Assembly (NCBI RefSeq): GCF_017726655.1
Contig: NZ_CP072309.1
Location: forward strand, 613,501-677,500
Direction of reading: 5' to 3'
DNA length: 64,000 nucleotides
DNA from: Agrobacterium tumefaciens
GTDB taxonomy: Bacteria; Pseudomonadota; Alphaproteobacteria; Rhizobiales; Rhizobiaceae
Shown here in pieces: positions 35,503 through 43,359 of the stretch (the first letter of the stretch is position 1; each line of letters begins with the position of its first letter). The notes below the pieces were generated by a model. That model made no database searches, was not told the origin of the DNA, and saw only the letters and a program-made list of their open reading frames with translations. The translations under genes and the position numbers were made by a program.

Positions 35503-36438
35503 TTATGCCGCAAGAGGCGTGAGGTTCGCCTCGATCTGGTTGCGGAAAGGCTCGTACTGGGTCGGCAGCTTCAGCGCTTCGCCCAGATGCGCGGTATCCT
35601 CGTCGCGGTCGAAACCCGGTTCATTCGTAGCGATTTCGAACAGGATGCCGCCCGGTGTGCGGAAGTAGATCGCCCAGAAGTAGTCGCGGTCTATGACTGG
35701 GGTTACGTGATAGCCCGTATCCATCAGCGCCTTGCGCACCTCCAGCTGCTTTTCACGGTTTTCGACCGCAAAAGCGATGTGGTGGACTGAACCGGCACCG
35801 GGCCGCGCAAACGGCGTCTTCGGCAGAGCTGCAAGATCGATCGTATCGGCCCCGTTGCCGCCGGGAATGACAAAGCGCGTCACATCGCCTTCTGCATCGG
35901 CGCGCTCATATCCCATGAAGCGAAGCAGTTCCTCGGTTGCGGCCGTGTCGTTGAGATTAAACCTTGCGCCGGTGAAGCCGCGTATGGCGTGGTCTTCAGA
36001 GATGCCCTCGGCAAGCCATGGAGCGCGGGCATCATTGTCCGTCTCGATCAGCGCGAGGCCGTCGCCATCCGGACCAGTGAAGCGCAGACGCTGCGCACCG
36101 AAGACCGTGTCAGCCTGGAGGCCGGCAGTGCCCTTGGCAATCAGTCGATCTTTCCAGAAGCCGAGCGAACCCTTGGGAACGGAAAACTGGGTCTCGCCCA
36201 CTTCGCCAACGCCCGGACGGCCGGCCATCATGTTGGCGAAGGGAAAGTAGGTCATCACCGTGCCGGGGGTTCCCGTTTCGTCACCGTAATAAAGGTGATA
36301 GACGCTCGGCTCATCGAAGTTGACGGTTTTCTTGACCCTGCGCAGGCCGAGCGTATCGGTGAAAAAGCTGTTGTTCTGCCGCGCATCCGACGCCATCGAG
36401 GTAACGTGGTGCAGGCCCTTGATATCCTTGATCATCAT
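35503..36438 (-). CDS. Ring-cleaving dioxygenase (glyoxalase/vicinal-oxygen-chelate family)
   Basis: A 311-312-residue protein of two VOC modules. The first begins IKGLHHVTSMASDARQNNSFFTDTLGLRRVKKTVNFD; the second has SVHHIAFAVENREKQLEVRKAL and FRTPGGILFEIATNEPGFDRDED. The His and Glu metal ligands of the family (LHHVT, HHIAF, LFEIAT) are visible. Related MhqO/LinE-type enzymes cleave hydroquinones. Start at 36438 (ATG ATG, either possible) has AAAGGCG. It is the first gene of the minus-strand operon and is divergent from a LysR gene. Confidence 0.87.
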   Translation of the reverse strand: MMIKDIKGLHHVTSMASDARQNNSFFTDTLGLRRVKKTVNFDEPSVYHLYYGDETGTPGTVMTYFPFANMMAGRPGVGEVGETQFSVPKGSLGFWKDRLIAKGTAGLQADTVFGAQRLRFTGPDGDGLALIETDNDARAPWLAEGISEDHAIRGFTGARFNLNDTAATEELLRFMGYERADAEGDVTRFVIPGGNGADTIDLAALPKTPFARPGAGSVHHIAFAVENREKQLEVRKALMDTGYHVTPVIDRDYFWAIYFRTPGGILFEIATNEPGFDRDEDTAHLGEALKLPTQYEPFRNQIEANLTPLAA

Positions 36439-36494
36439 CGGCGCCTTTCGTGGTCGCTGTGTTTGTTTCGATGGAGAGAGATGTAACCCACTTG

Positions 36495-36546
36495 ATTGCA
36501 TCGCGGAATTGCAATATTTCTGTCGAATGAATTGCGATTTTTGAAA
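36495..36546. promoter_or_regulatory. Candidate LysR operator between dioxygenase and lysR
   Basis: Holds ATTGC-N11-GCAAT (36495-36515), which fits the T-N11-A style of LysR boxes, and a further AATTGCG with TTGAAAT (36530-36546). Matching words precede doxX at 32206-32245. Confidence 0.45.
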
Positions 36547-36548
36547 TA

Positions 36549-37454
36549 ATGGCGATGAACGATTATAAGGCACTGAAAACCTTCCTGATGGCGGCCGAAA
36601 AACGCAACTTTGCGCAGGTCGCCCGTGAGCTGGGCATGACAGCAGCGGCCGTCACACGCGCGATTGCAGCGCTTGAAGATGATCTTGGCGTACAATTATT
36701 CGTCCGCACCACCCGTCAGGTATCTCTCACGACGGACGGCGCCATCTTCGCCGCACAAATCCAGCCCGCGGTCGAGGCTTTGGAGAATGCCCGGCGCGAT
36801 GTTCGCAACGCCCACAAGGCCGACGAAGGACGCCTGCGGATCAGCGCGCCTACATGGCTCGGCAAGACGGTGCTGCCGCCGATCCTGTCGGGTTTCCGGG
36901 AACTCTATCCAAAAATGTGTTTTGAAATCTCGCTGTCGGATGGCCTCGTCAACATTGTGGACGATGACTACGATCTGGCGATCCGTATCTCGTCCGCCCC
37001 ATCGGACAAATTCACCATCTGGCGCAAGATCAGGGCGGTGCCGCGCATCCTGGTGGCGGCCCCGGGAAGCCGGTTCGAACAGATGAGGCATCCGGCCGAA
37101 CTGACGCCGGACGATTGCCTTGCCTATAGTGGGGAGAGTCGGCGGGAGAACTGGGTTCTGTCGGACGGTGGATCGAGCATTACGATCACGGCGGGTCGTG
37201 CCTTCAGCGCCAATAGCGGCGAAGTCCTGGCCGACATGGCCGCGGATGGCGCAGGTGTCGCCTTGCTGCCGGGCTTCAACATCGCACAGCATATCCACAG
37301 TGGCCGCCTCGTCCATGTGCTGCCCGGCTGGACGCCGCCGGAACTCTGGCTGACCCTTTATTATCCGCCCTATCAGGCCCTGCCGCCCCGCATTGCAACA
37401 TTCTCGAAATTTTTCGAAGAGCAATTGCCGTCCCACATGGTGACGCTGGGTTAA
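36549..37454 (+). CDS. LysR-family regulator of the dioxygenase operon
   Basis: A 301-residue LysR protein. The helix-turn-helix is KTFLMAAEKRNFAQVARELGMTAAAVTRAIAALEDDLG (about 10-47). The effector domain contains LRISAPTWLGKTVLPPIL and DDDYDLAIRISS, and near the end LPGFNIAQHI. It starts 111 bases from the divergent dioxygenase gene and most likely regulates it, and perhaps doxX too (see shared motifs). A second ATG six bases downstream could also serve as the start. Confidence 0.88.
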   Translation: MAMNDYKALKTFLMAAEKRNFAQVARELGMTAAAVTRAIAALEDDLGVQLFVRTTRQVSLTTDGAIFAAQIQPAVEALENARRDVRNAHKADEGRLRISAPTWLGKTVLPPILSGFRELYPKMCFEISLSDGLVNIVDDDYDLAIRISSAPSDKFTIWRKIRAVPRILVAAPGSRFEQMRHPAELTPDDCLAYSGESRRENWVLSDGGSSITITAGRAFSANSGEVLADMAADGAGVALLPGFNIAQHIHSGRLVHVLPGWTPPELWLTLYYPPYQALPPRIATFSKFFEEQLPSHMVTLG

Positions 37455-38028
37455 CACCCAGGAACAGCCTGCTTTTCCGTAGGAACGCGCCTCCTGGAAC
37501 GCTCGAAGCGTGCCGGGCGCGCTTTGAGGTGGCGCATCCATTAGCCGGAGCTGTCAACCACAGCACTGTTCGACGCGTTAAAAAGGCGATACGCAATTTA
37601 GTTCGCACCAACATCAATATATTATTCTTATCTCATATTATTTATAAATAACATTAAATAACATTCTTGCTATATCCGCACAACCTTACATATATCATAC
37701 GCGTAGACGAACTCAATATATACGCTATCTTAAGAATAACTCGCTTCCATTTAAATATTAACTGGGACTTAAATATTAAGCTGATATGAAACTGTTGCCG
37801 CGGGAATAATGAGCGGCGAAAATTATTGAGCGGCATTCGCACAAACTAGCGTGGAAAATCCGGGCCACATTTCCGGCTCGAATTGCATGATGCCTTTCCA
37901 GCACAGGTTCGCATGAGCCATGTTCTCCCTAACTTCGCTTTATTTGCGGGTGCCGGACGATTGCCGTCGTGGGCAATGTCTGGCGGCAGATAGGCGTGAC
38001 CAGTCGCCATCCGGTAAAGGACACGTTC
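37455..38028. other. AT-rich intergenic region
   Basis: About 570 bases without a convincing gene. The part from 37600 to 37830 is far more A/T-rich than its surroundings, with runs such as TATTATTTATAAATAACATTAAATAACATT. Two near-direct copies of ATTATTGAGCGGC/AATAATGAGCGGC lie at about 37805-37835. This could be a strong or silenced promoter region of foreign origin for the repeat-protein gene. Confidence 0.6.
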
Positions 38029-38793
38029 ATGACGTCTATTCTCTCATCTTTGTCTGCTGCGCAGATTTCAAAGCTATCCACATCGACAATTGCGAGCCTG
38101 AGCTCAGCAGACGTGCAAGCCCTTGATAGCACCAAGATCAAAGCCCTTTCAGCGTCTCAGATCGCCTCTTTGAGCACGGACAATCTTGCTCTTTTCAGCT
38201 CCGAAGGCATCCGGGCCATTTCGGCAAGCGCGTTCAAGGGACTGACACTCACCCAGATCGCAAAACTTAGCACCACTCAGGTCAGCAACCTGTCCTCTTC
38301 TCAGGTAATGGCACTTTATGCCAGCCAGATTGATGCGATGTCGACCGACCAGATCAAGGCGCTCACCTCGTCACAGGTCGCGGGGCTCGGCGCATTATCG
38401 CTGCCTCAGATCAGTGCGCTCAACGCCGTGCACGCAGCGGCGCTTGACGGAGACGATCTCATGGCGTTTTCCAAAGAGCAGATCATCAGCTTGAGTTCGA
38501 GTGCCGTCTCCGGCTTGAGCACCGGCACGCTCGCAGCCCTGAAGGCATCTCAAGCGTCAGCCTTCACACCGGGCCAGGTCGGAGGCATGACGACCGCGCG
38601 GGTTTCCGCGCTGAACAGCGCCAAAACCACGAACAGTTCGGTGCAGGATATCGCCTCCTTCATCTCGACGGCGGCGCAGACATCAGCGGCCCAGCCCACC
38701 ACATCGGGTGCTTCCGCATCACCGATGGCTTCCAGCGAGAGGCAGACGTCGGCAGACGTTGCTGCGACCATCCTGGCCTACCTCAACGTCTGA
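38029..38793 (+). CDS. Decapeptide-repeat protein of unknown function
   Basis: A 254-residue protein made mostly of degenerate repeats of about 10-11 residues, pattern L-S-x-x-Q-I-x-x-L-S/A. Examples are LSAAQISKLST, LSASQIASLST, LTLTQIAKLSTTQV, LSSSQVMALYASQI and MSTDQIKALTSSQV. This suggests a solenoid. Similar runs occur in large secreted adhesin-like proteins of alpha-proteobacteria, but here the repeat stands alone, with no signal peptide, and ends in a Ser/Thr/Ala-rich stretch. Ser, Ala and Leu dominate. Start at 38029 has AAAGGA seven bases upstream. It lies in a group of unknown genes after an AT-rich region. I do not recognise a function. Confidence 0.8.
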   Translation: MTSILSSLSAAQISKLSTSTIASLSSADVQALDSTKIKALSASQIASLSTDNLALFSSEGIRAISASAFKGLTLTQIAKLSTTQVSNLSSSQVMALYASQIDAMSTDQIKALTSSQVAGLGALSLPQISALNAVHAAALDGDDLMAFSKEQIISLSSSAVSGLSTGTLAALKASQASAFTPGQVGGMTTARVSALNSAKTTNSSVQDIASFISTAAQTSAAQPTTSGASASPMASSERQTSADVAATILAYLNV

Positions 38794-38808
38794 GCGTTGC
38801 AACGTCGC

Positions 38809-39384
38809 TCAGGTGAGGTCATGAAGGGCCTTGCCGAGTGGAGGCTCGACACGGAACTCAGAAAATTGGACCTCAAGCCCCTCGCGTTCCGGTGTGCAAC
38901 ACATGGGGCCGACCTGATAGGACTGCGCTTTCGGGAAGGGGCAAAGTTTCAGAAGCGGCCACCGGAGCCCGTCCGCGGATGTCTGGATACGCAGCACGCC
39001 GTCAGCAACAGTGACGCGGAGATAGAGATCGGATGGGTCCCCGGCATAGGTCGTGGTCGACCAGTCGGAACGACCAAGCGTCAGGACATTGCCGATGCAG
39101 GCGGCACCGTCCGACAGCTCGATACCCGCTTTGATCCAGTGCCGCTCATCAATGCGAACCATGATGCCCGCCTGATCATAGAGTTCCTCATAACGCGCCT
39201 CTATCCGCAACGACGCCGTAAAATCGCCCTGACATTGCATGCCGAAGAAATGGCCGCTGTCGCGCGTGAAACCGTAATAGGTCTCGCGCCAGAAATCAGA
39301 GCCCTTGTTGGTCGTAACGTTGAGGGCATGATCGTCAAGCGACCATTGCTGCGGTTCATTGTGCCAGACACAACTCTTGAACAT
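38809..39384 (-). CDS. DUF1349 (concanavalin-like lectin/glucanase fold) protein
   Basis: A 191-residue protein of the DUF1349 family, built on a jelly-roll fold. Family marks are WHNEPQQWSLDDHALNVTTNKGSDFWRETYYGF, QAGIMVRIDERHWIKAGIEL and LRVTVADGVLRIQTSADG. Members are thought to bind or act on carbohydrates, without firm biochemistry. The second of two ATG codons (39384) has the better ribosome-site spacing (AGGA). It converges on the repeat-protein gene with 15 bases between stops. Confidence 0.85.
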   Translation of the reverse strand: MFKSCVWHNEPQQWSLDDHALNVTTNKGSDFWRETYYGFTRDSGHFFGMQCQGDFTASLRIEARYEELYDQAGIMVRIDERHWIKAGIELSDGAACIGNVLTLGRSDWSTTTYAGDPSDLYLRVTVADGVLRIQTSADGLRWPLLKLCPFPKAQSYQVGPMCCTPEREGLEVQFSEFRVEPPLGKALHDLT

Positions 39385-39520
39385 GGGCATCCTATTCTCA
39401 TTCGAAGGGACGGACGTTATATGTGACCTGTAAGGTCCTTACCAGCGGACAGATATATGCGTTATTTTACAGCGCGCGGATCAAACTGCCGGTTTGACAA
39501 GGCCCTTTTGGAGATCAAGC

Positions 39521-39937
39521 ATGATCTGGATGAATGCAGCGACCGAACGACCTCTCGCCGCTTCCCTCATCAAAGACGCACTCGCCGCGGTGCTTCATGT
39601 AGATACGAACGCTATCGAAGTGGTGTATGATATTTCGCAGGCACAGGGTAAGGCGGTGCTGTGCATAATCCACGAAGGTGACGGGTCGGACTTCTCGCAG
39701 ACGATATCGGTCTATCTCGACCAACGTCTGGCGCCACCCAGCCTTTTGAAAGGCGGCTCCTTGATCGCTGCATTCACAAAGACAGCGATGCTGTTGCCGG
39801 ACGACGACACGGCGGACCCGTATTCATTCGTTCTCGCCGGTGGCTCGGGTACGAACGAAAAGGCCCTCGTCGATCCGGATCAGCTAGACCACGGCGGTCG
39901 TTATGTCATCGTGCCGCATCACCTTCGCCAAGGGTGA
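39521..39937 (+). CDS. Hypothetical protein
   Basis: A 138-residue acidic to neutral protein with no signal or membrane segment. It begins MIWMNAATERPLAASLIKDALAAVL and ends HGGRYVIVPHHLRQG. The mix of strands and helices looks globular, but I recognise no family. The start at 39521 has GGAG seven bases upstream; the earlier in-frame start lacks one. It converges with the next orphan on the minus strand, the stops being 21 bases apart. Codon usage is less G/C-biased at third positions than in core genes nearby, as expected for acquired DNA. Confidence 0.65.
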   Translation: MIWMNAATERPLAASLIKDALAAVLHVDTNAIEVVYDISQAQGKAVLCIIHEGDGSDFSQTISVYLDQRLAPPSLLKGGSLIAAFTKTAMLLPDDDTADPYSFVLAGGSGTNEKALVDPDQLDHGGRYVIVPHHLRQG

Positions 39938-39958
39938 TGGCGCGGTTAGATCGTCCAG

Positions 39959-40396
39959 TCATTGCCGATTGCAGAGAACGCATCCATTGGCGTGCTTGAT
40001 GATGCCGTGTTTCTGGCAGCGTTCGAAGTCGACGGTGAACGATGAAATCGTCTCGTTGGCGGGAATATCTTCCGGTGTGAATGCGGCCAGCAATGTCTGA
40101 AAGCAGTGCAGGCAAGGCATCAGCAATTGTTCATTTGGCAGATAGTCAAGCTTTTCCCACCCCGTCTTCGATTTCGCCGCCTTGATCATGCGGAAAAAGA
40201 ACGTCCGATCCGCGGCATAATCAGCGATACTCCATGGGATTTGAGCGATATCGAAGCCCGCCGCGCCTATACCGAGAATCGTTTGATCTCTCGAGGCTAT
40301 CCAGGCCGTCAGCGCCTGCTCCCGAACCGTCTGAGCCAGAGACGACCCCGCGAGAACAAGGACGTCGATGAAGACCGCGGCAAGGCCATTGGACAT
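39959..40396 (-). CDS. Hypothetical protein with Cys/His clusters
   Basis: A 145-residue protein of no family I know. Two clusters could bind metal: MPCLHCFQTL (about 93-102) and FERCQKHGIIKHANGCVLCNRQ at the C-terminus, giving five Cys and several His. The start ATG lies inside the last copy of an eight-base tandem repeat (40392-40415), and each copy contains an ATG in another frame, so the true start is uncertain. Confidence 0.6.
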   Translation of the reverse strand: MSNGLAAVFIDVLVLAGSSLAQTVREQALTAWIASRDQTILGIGAAGFDIAQIPWSIADYAADRTFFFRMIKAAKSKTGWEKLDYLPNEQLLMPCLHCFQTLLAAFTPEDIPANETISSFTVDFERCQKHGIIKHANGCVLCNRQ

Positions 40397-40415
40397 CCGG
40401 ACATCCGGACATCCG
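40392..40415. repeat. Tandem octanucleotide repeat, three copies, over a start codon
   Basis: GACATCCG is repeated exactly three times (40392-40399, 40400-40407, 40408-40415). On the minus strand each unit carries GGATGTC, so each supplies an ATG. A copy gain or loss would alter which ATG is in frame with the downstream 39959-40396 reading frame. Confidence 0.8.
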
Positions 40416-40419
40416 GTAA

Positions 40420-40650
40420 ATCTGGTCTCGCTTCATAAGTTATACGATTTGCCATGAGGGTGGATGCCCGACGATTTACGGCGAAAATGGGTGTGAGACA
40501 GAAAAGAAAGACGCACGGCCTTGGCTTAAGACTTGGTTCTACCGCGAGGCGGAAACCGAGGGAAGCCTTTCCGAAAAGATGTTCAACACTCGCCCGATCT
40601 TCAATCCGGTTGATCCGAAGACTTCCTATCAGCCGGCGAAACCCGCATAA
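40420..40650 (+). pseudogene. Open frame without start codon, looks like a C-terminal gene remnant
   Basis: From 40420 the frame is open for 76 codons to a TAA at 40648-40650, bounded upstream by TAA (40417-40419). It has no usable ATG, GTG or TTG at its beginning. The product reads like real protein: ICHEGGCPTIYGENGCETE, then KTWFYREAETEGSLSEKMF and NPVDPKTSYQPAKPA. Three Cys lie in the first part. I do not recognise the family. Either a truncated gene or a protein with a rare start. Confidence 0.45.
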
Positions 40651-40680
40651 AAAAGGAGCCGGTCAAAGACCGCCCCCCCT
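40649..40680 (-). terminator. Intrinsic terminator of the ABC transporter operon
   Basis: On the minus strand a GC-rich stem (CGGTC/GACCG extended by G-C pairs with one bulge) with a TTT loop is followed by six T residues. It lies 39 bases after the permease stop. Confidence 0.7.
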
Positions 40681-40718
40681 TAATTGAAGCATCTTTATCC
40701 TGGTCCGGTCCGGTCCGA

Positions 40719-41495
40719 TCAGGCGGGCCGCTCCTCCCCCGCATTCGGTCTCCACGTAATCAACTTCTTCTCTGCCACATCGAGAATGAGGTCGATGATG
40801 AGAACGAAGACCGCGAGGATGATGATGCCGGCGAAGACGCCGACGGCATCGAAGTTGCCTTCCGAGCGGGCAATCAGGTAGCCGAGGCCGGCGGATGCGC
40901 CGAGATATTCACCGATGATCGCGCCAACCACCGCAAAGCCGACGGATGTGCGAAGCGATGACAGGATCCAGCTGGCCGCTGCCGGGAAATAGACGTGGCG
41001 CAGCAGATCCGAGCGCTTGGCACCCAGAATACGCGTATTCGAAAGCACGACCGGGTTCACTTCGCGCACACCCTGCATGGCGTTGAAGAAGGTGACGAAG
41101 AAAACCAGCGTGACGGCAAGGGCAACTTTCGACCAAAGGCCAAGCCCGAGCCAGAGCACGAAGATCGGGGCTAGAACGACACGGGGAATAGCGTTCACGG
41201 CCTTGATGAACGGATCAAGCACACGGGCGACGAAGGGGCTGAGGCCGAGCCAGACGCCAGCACCGACGCCGAGACCGGTGCCGATGACATAGCCAAGCAC
41301 CGTCTCGCTGAGCGTGATGCCGACGTGTTTATAAAACCCTGTGTCGGCGACCCAGGCGATGACCTGTTTGACGATATCATAGGGCGCCGGGAAGAAGAAG
41401 CGATCGATGGCGCCTGACGAAACACCGAGCTGCCATCCGCCCAAGAGAACGACCAGGAGAACAACCTGGATGATACGAACATTAACGGCTTGCAT
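40719..41495 (-). CDS. ABC transporter permease (NitT/TauT type)
   Basis: A 258-residue permease with six predicted membrane segments. The EAA-type loop is EVNPVVLSNTRILGAKRSDLLRHVYFPAAASWIL, and AINAIPRVVLAPIFVLWLGLG-like sequence (KAVNAIPRVVLAPIFVLW) is typical of the SsuC/TauC group. The start at 41495 has GGAG seven bases upstream and overlaps the ATPase stop by 14 bases. Confidence 0.9.
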   Translation of the reverse strand: MQAVNVRIIQVVLLVVLLGGWQLGVSSGAIDRFFFPAPYDIVKQVIAWVADTGFYKHVGITLSETVLGYVIGTGLGVGAGVWLGLSPFVARVLDPFIKAVNAIPRVVLAPIFVLWLGLGLWSKVALAVTLVFFVTFFNAMQGVREVNPVVLSNTRILGAKRSDLLRHVYFPAAASWILSSLRTSVGFAVVGAIIGEYLGASAGLGYLIARSEGNFDAVGVFAGIIILAVFVLIIDLILDVAEKKLITWRPNAGEERPA

Positions 41496-42303
41496 AGCTT
41501 TTCTCCACTTCGCCACGCAGGGACGCCCAGATATCGCGGTAGAGCGTCATGAATTTAGGATCGAGTTTGATTTCGGCGACGTTGCGGGGCCGTTCGAGAT
41601 CGACGGGGAAACTCTCGATAACGCGGCTCTTCGGGCCGGCGGCGAGGACGACGACGCGATCGCCGAGAGCAATTGCCTCTTCCAGATCGTGGGTGATCAT
41701 CACCACCGCGCGCCGGTCTTCCTGCCAGAGCCGCAGCAATTCGTTCTGCATCAGGTGGCGCGTGTGAATGTCCAGGGCCGAGAAGGGCTCATCCATGAGG
41801 ATAACCTTTGGCTCGGTGATCAGCGCCTGCGCCATCTGCACGCGTTTGCGCTGGCCGCCTGAGAGCTGGTGCGGGAAACGGTCGCCAAAACCTTTCAGTC
41901 CAACCTTTTCGAGCCAGGCCGTTACCTTGGCGCGACGTTCCTCTTCGGCGACGCCCCGGAATAGCAGCCCCAGTTCCACGTTCTGATATGCCGTCTTCCA
42001 GGGAAGAAGGGCATCCTGCTGGAACAGGTAGCCGATATTATTCTGCACGCCCTGAACGGCGGCGCCATCGATAGAAACCTTGCCCTGTGCGGGCTTCAGC
42101 AGGCCGGCGATGGCGTTGAGGATGGTGGATTTTCCGCAACCCGTTGGACCGACGATGGAGAGAAACTCCCCATCGCCAACCTTGAGATTGACATTCTGGA
42201 CGGCAACGAAGGCACCAAATGCCATCGTCACGTCATCGATTGCGACCATTGGCTGGGGTTTGAGTTCCGGCACGGGCTCTAGCTTTCTCGCTGGCGAAGA
42301 CAT
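41482..42303 (-). CDS. ABC transporter ATP-binding protein (NitT/TauT type)
   Basis: A 273-residue ATPase with GPTGCGKSTILNAIAG (Walker A), LSGGQRKRVQMAQALI (signature), KVILMDEPFSALD (Walker B) and MITHDLEEAIAL (H-loop). It matches SsuB/TauB-type importers of sulfonates, nitrate, pyrimidine precursors or aromatic acids. It follows the binding-protein gene by nine bases. Confidence 0.93.
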   Translation of the reverse strand: MSSPARKLEPVPELKPQPMVAIDDVTMAFGAFVAVQNVNLKVGDGEFLSIVGPTGCGKSTILNAIAGLLKPAQGKVSIDGAAVQGVQNNIGYLFQQDALLPWKTAYQNVELGLLFRGVAEEERRAKVTAWLEKVGLKGFGDRFPHQLSGGQRKRVQMAQALITEPKVILMDEPFSALDIHTRHLMQNELLRLWQEDRRAVVMITHDLEEAIALGDRVVVLAAGPKSRVIESFPVDLERPRNVAEIKLDPKFMTLYRDIWASLRGEVEKSYASR

Positions 42304-42312
42304 CGCAGATCC

Positions 42313-43314
42313 TCAGTTTCCGCCCTTCGAAGCCGCGGCCTCGACGAACTTGTTGGTGTAGGTGGTGTTGAGATCGATGGTCGCCTTGGCAACCGCGTCG
42401 TTGAAGCTTTTCAGAACCGCAAGCGGCGTTTCGAGGTCGGCAGGCTCGAACTTTCCGTCTTCGGAGAAGATCGCTTTCGCCGCTTCGACGGCCTTGATGT
42501 AGGTCTGCTTGTCGCCGGACACGAAATCATCGGGGAGCTTCGCGACGATTTCTTCCGCCGAATGCTGCTTCATCCAGTGCAGCGCGCGAACCGTCGCGTT
42601 GGTGACCTTTTGGATCACCTCGGGATTGGCATCGATATATTCTTGTGTCGCGTAGAGGACCGACGTTGGATAGATGCCGCCATAGACGTCCTTCGCGCCC
42701 TGATCGCTGCGGGCATCGATGAGGATCTTGCCAAGTCCGCGCTCCACAACGATGGTCGCGGCAGGGTCGTAGTTGACGAGCAGATCAATCTTGCCCTGCT
42801 GCAGTGCCGCCACGGCCGCAGCGCCCGAGCCGACACCGATGATGGAGATATCGTTGTCGCTGAGATTGTGCTGCTTCATGTAGTAGCGAATGAAGAAGTC
42901 CGACGAAGAACCGGGCGAAGTGATGCCCACTTTCTTGCCCTTGATCGTTTCAGGCTTGGCCGGGTCGAAATCGGTGTCGTTCTTACCGGCGAGAACCAGA
43001 CCGGAATTGCGCGCCAGCTGCACGAAGCCAACAACGTGCTTGTTCTGCGACTGCATCTGGATCGTATGGTCATAGAACCCGACGGCGACGTCGGTGGAGC
43101 CGGCCACGAGTGCCTGAAGCACCTTGGAGCCGCCCTGGGCGAAGTTCTCGGTGGTGACATCCAGCCCCTCTTCCTTGTAGAAGCCGAGGCTCGCCGCCAC
43201 CGGGAAAGGCAGGTTATTGAGGTTATAGGAACCTACGCTCATCCTGACGGATTCGGCATTGGCAGATGCTGCCAGCGCACAGAGCGCTGCTGTTGCAAGC
43301 AAAAATTTACGCAT
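42313..43314 (-). CDS. ABC transporter substrate-binding protein (NMT1/SsuA-like)
   Basis: A 333-residue periplasmic protein with signal peptide MRKFLLATAALCALAASANA. The family start is VRMSVGSYNLNNLPFPVAASLGFYKEEGLDVT, followed by QGGSKVLQALVAGSTDVAVGF and KVGITSPGSSSDFFIRYYM. The ligand is unknown. Genetic linkage to a GalD-like tautomerase suggests an organic acid or aromatic acid. Confidence 0.9.
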   Translation of the reverse strand: MRKFLLATAALCALAASANAESVRMSVGSYNLNNLPFPVAASLGFYKEEGLDVTTENFAQGGSKVLQALVAGSTDVAVGFYDHTIQMQSQNKHVVGFVQLARNSGLVLAGKNDTDFDPAKPETIKGKKVGITSPGSSSDFFIRYYMKQHNLSDNDISIIGVGSGAAAVAALQQGKIDLLVNYDPAATIVVERGLGKILIDARSDQGAKDVYGGIYPTSVLYATQEYIDANPEVIQKVTNATVRALHWMKQHSAEEIVAKLPDDFVSGDKQTYIKAVEAAKAIFSEDGKFEPADLETPLAVLKSFNDAVAKATIDLNTTYTNKFVEAAASKGGN

Positions 43315-43359
43315 GAGGGTCTCCTCCCTGTTTCATGTTTTGTCTCAATATGGCTGTAT

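Noticed and set aside
37805..37835. Link between the GAGCGGC repeats here and the dyad at 1747-1775
   Set aside because: They share ATTATTGAGCGG only partly, without dyad symmetry at the second place; likely coincidence.
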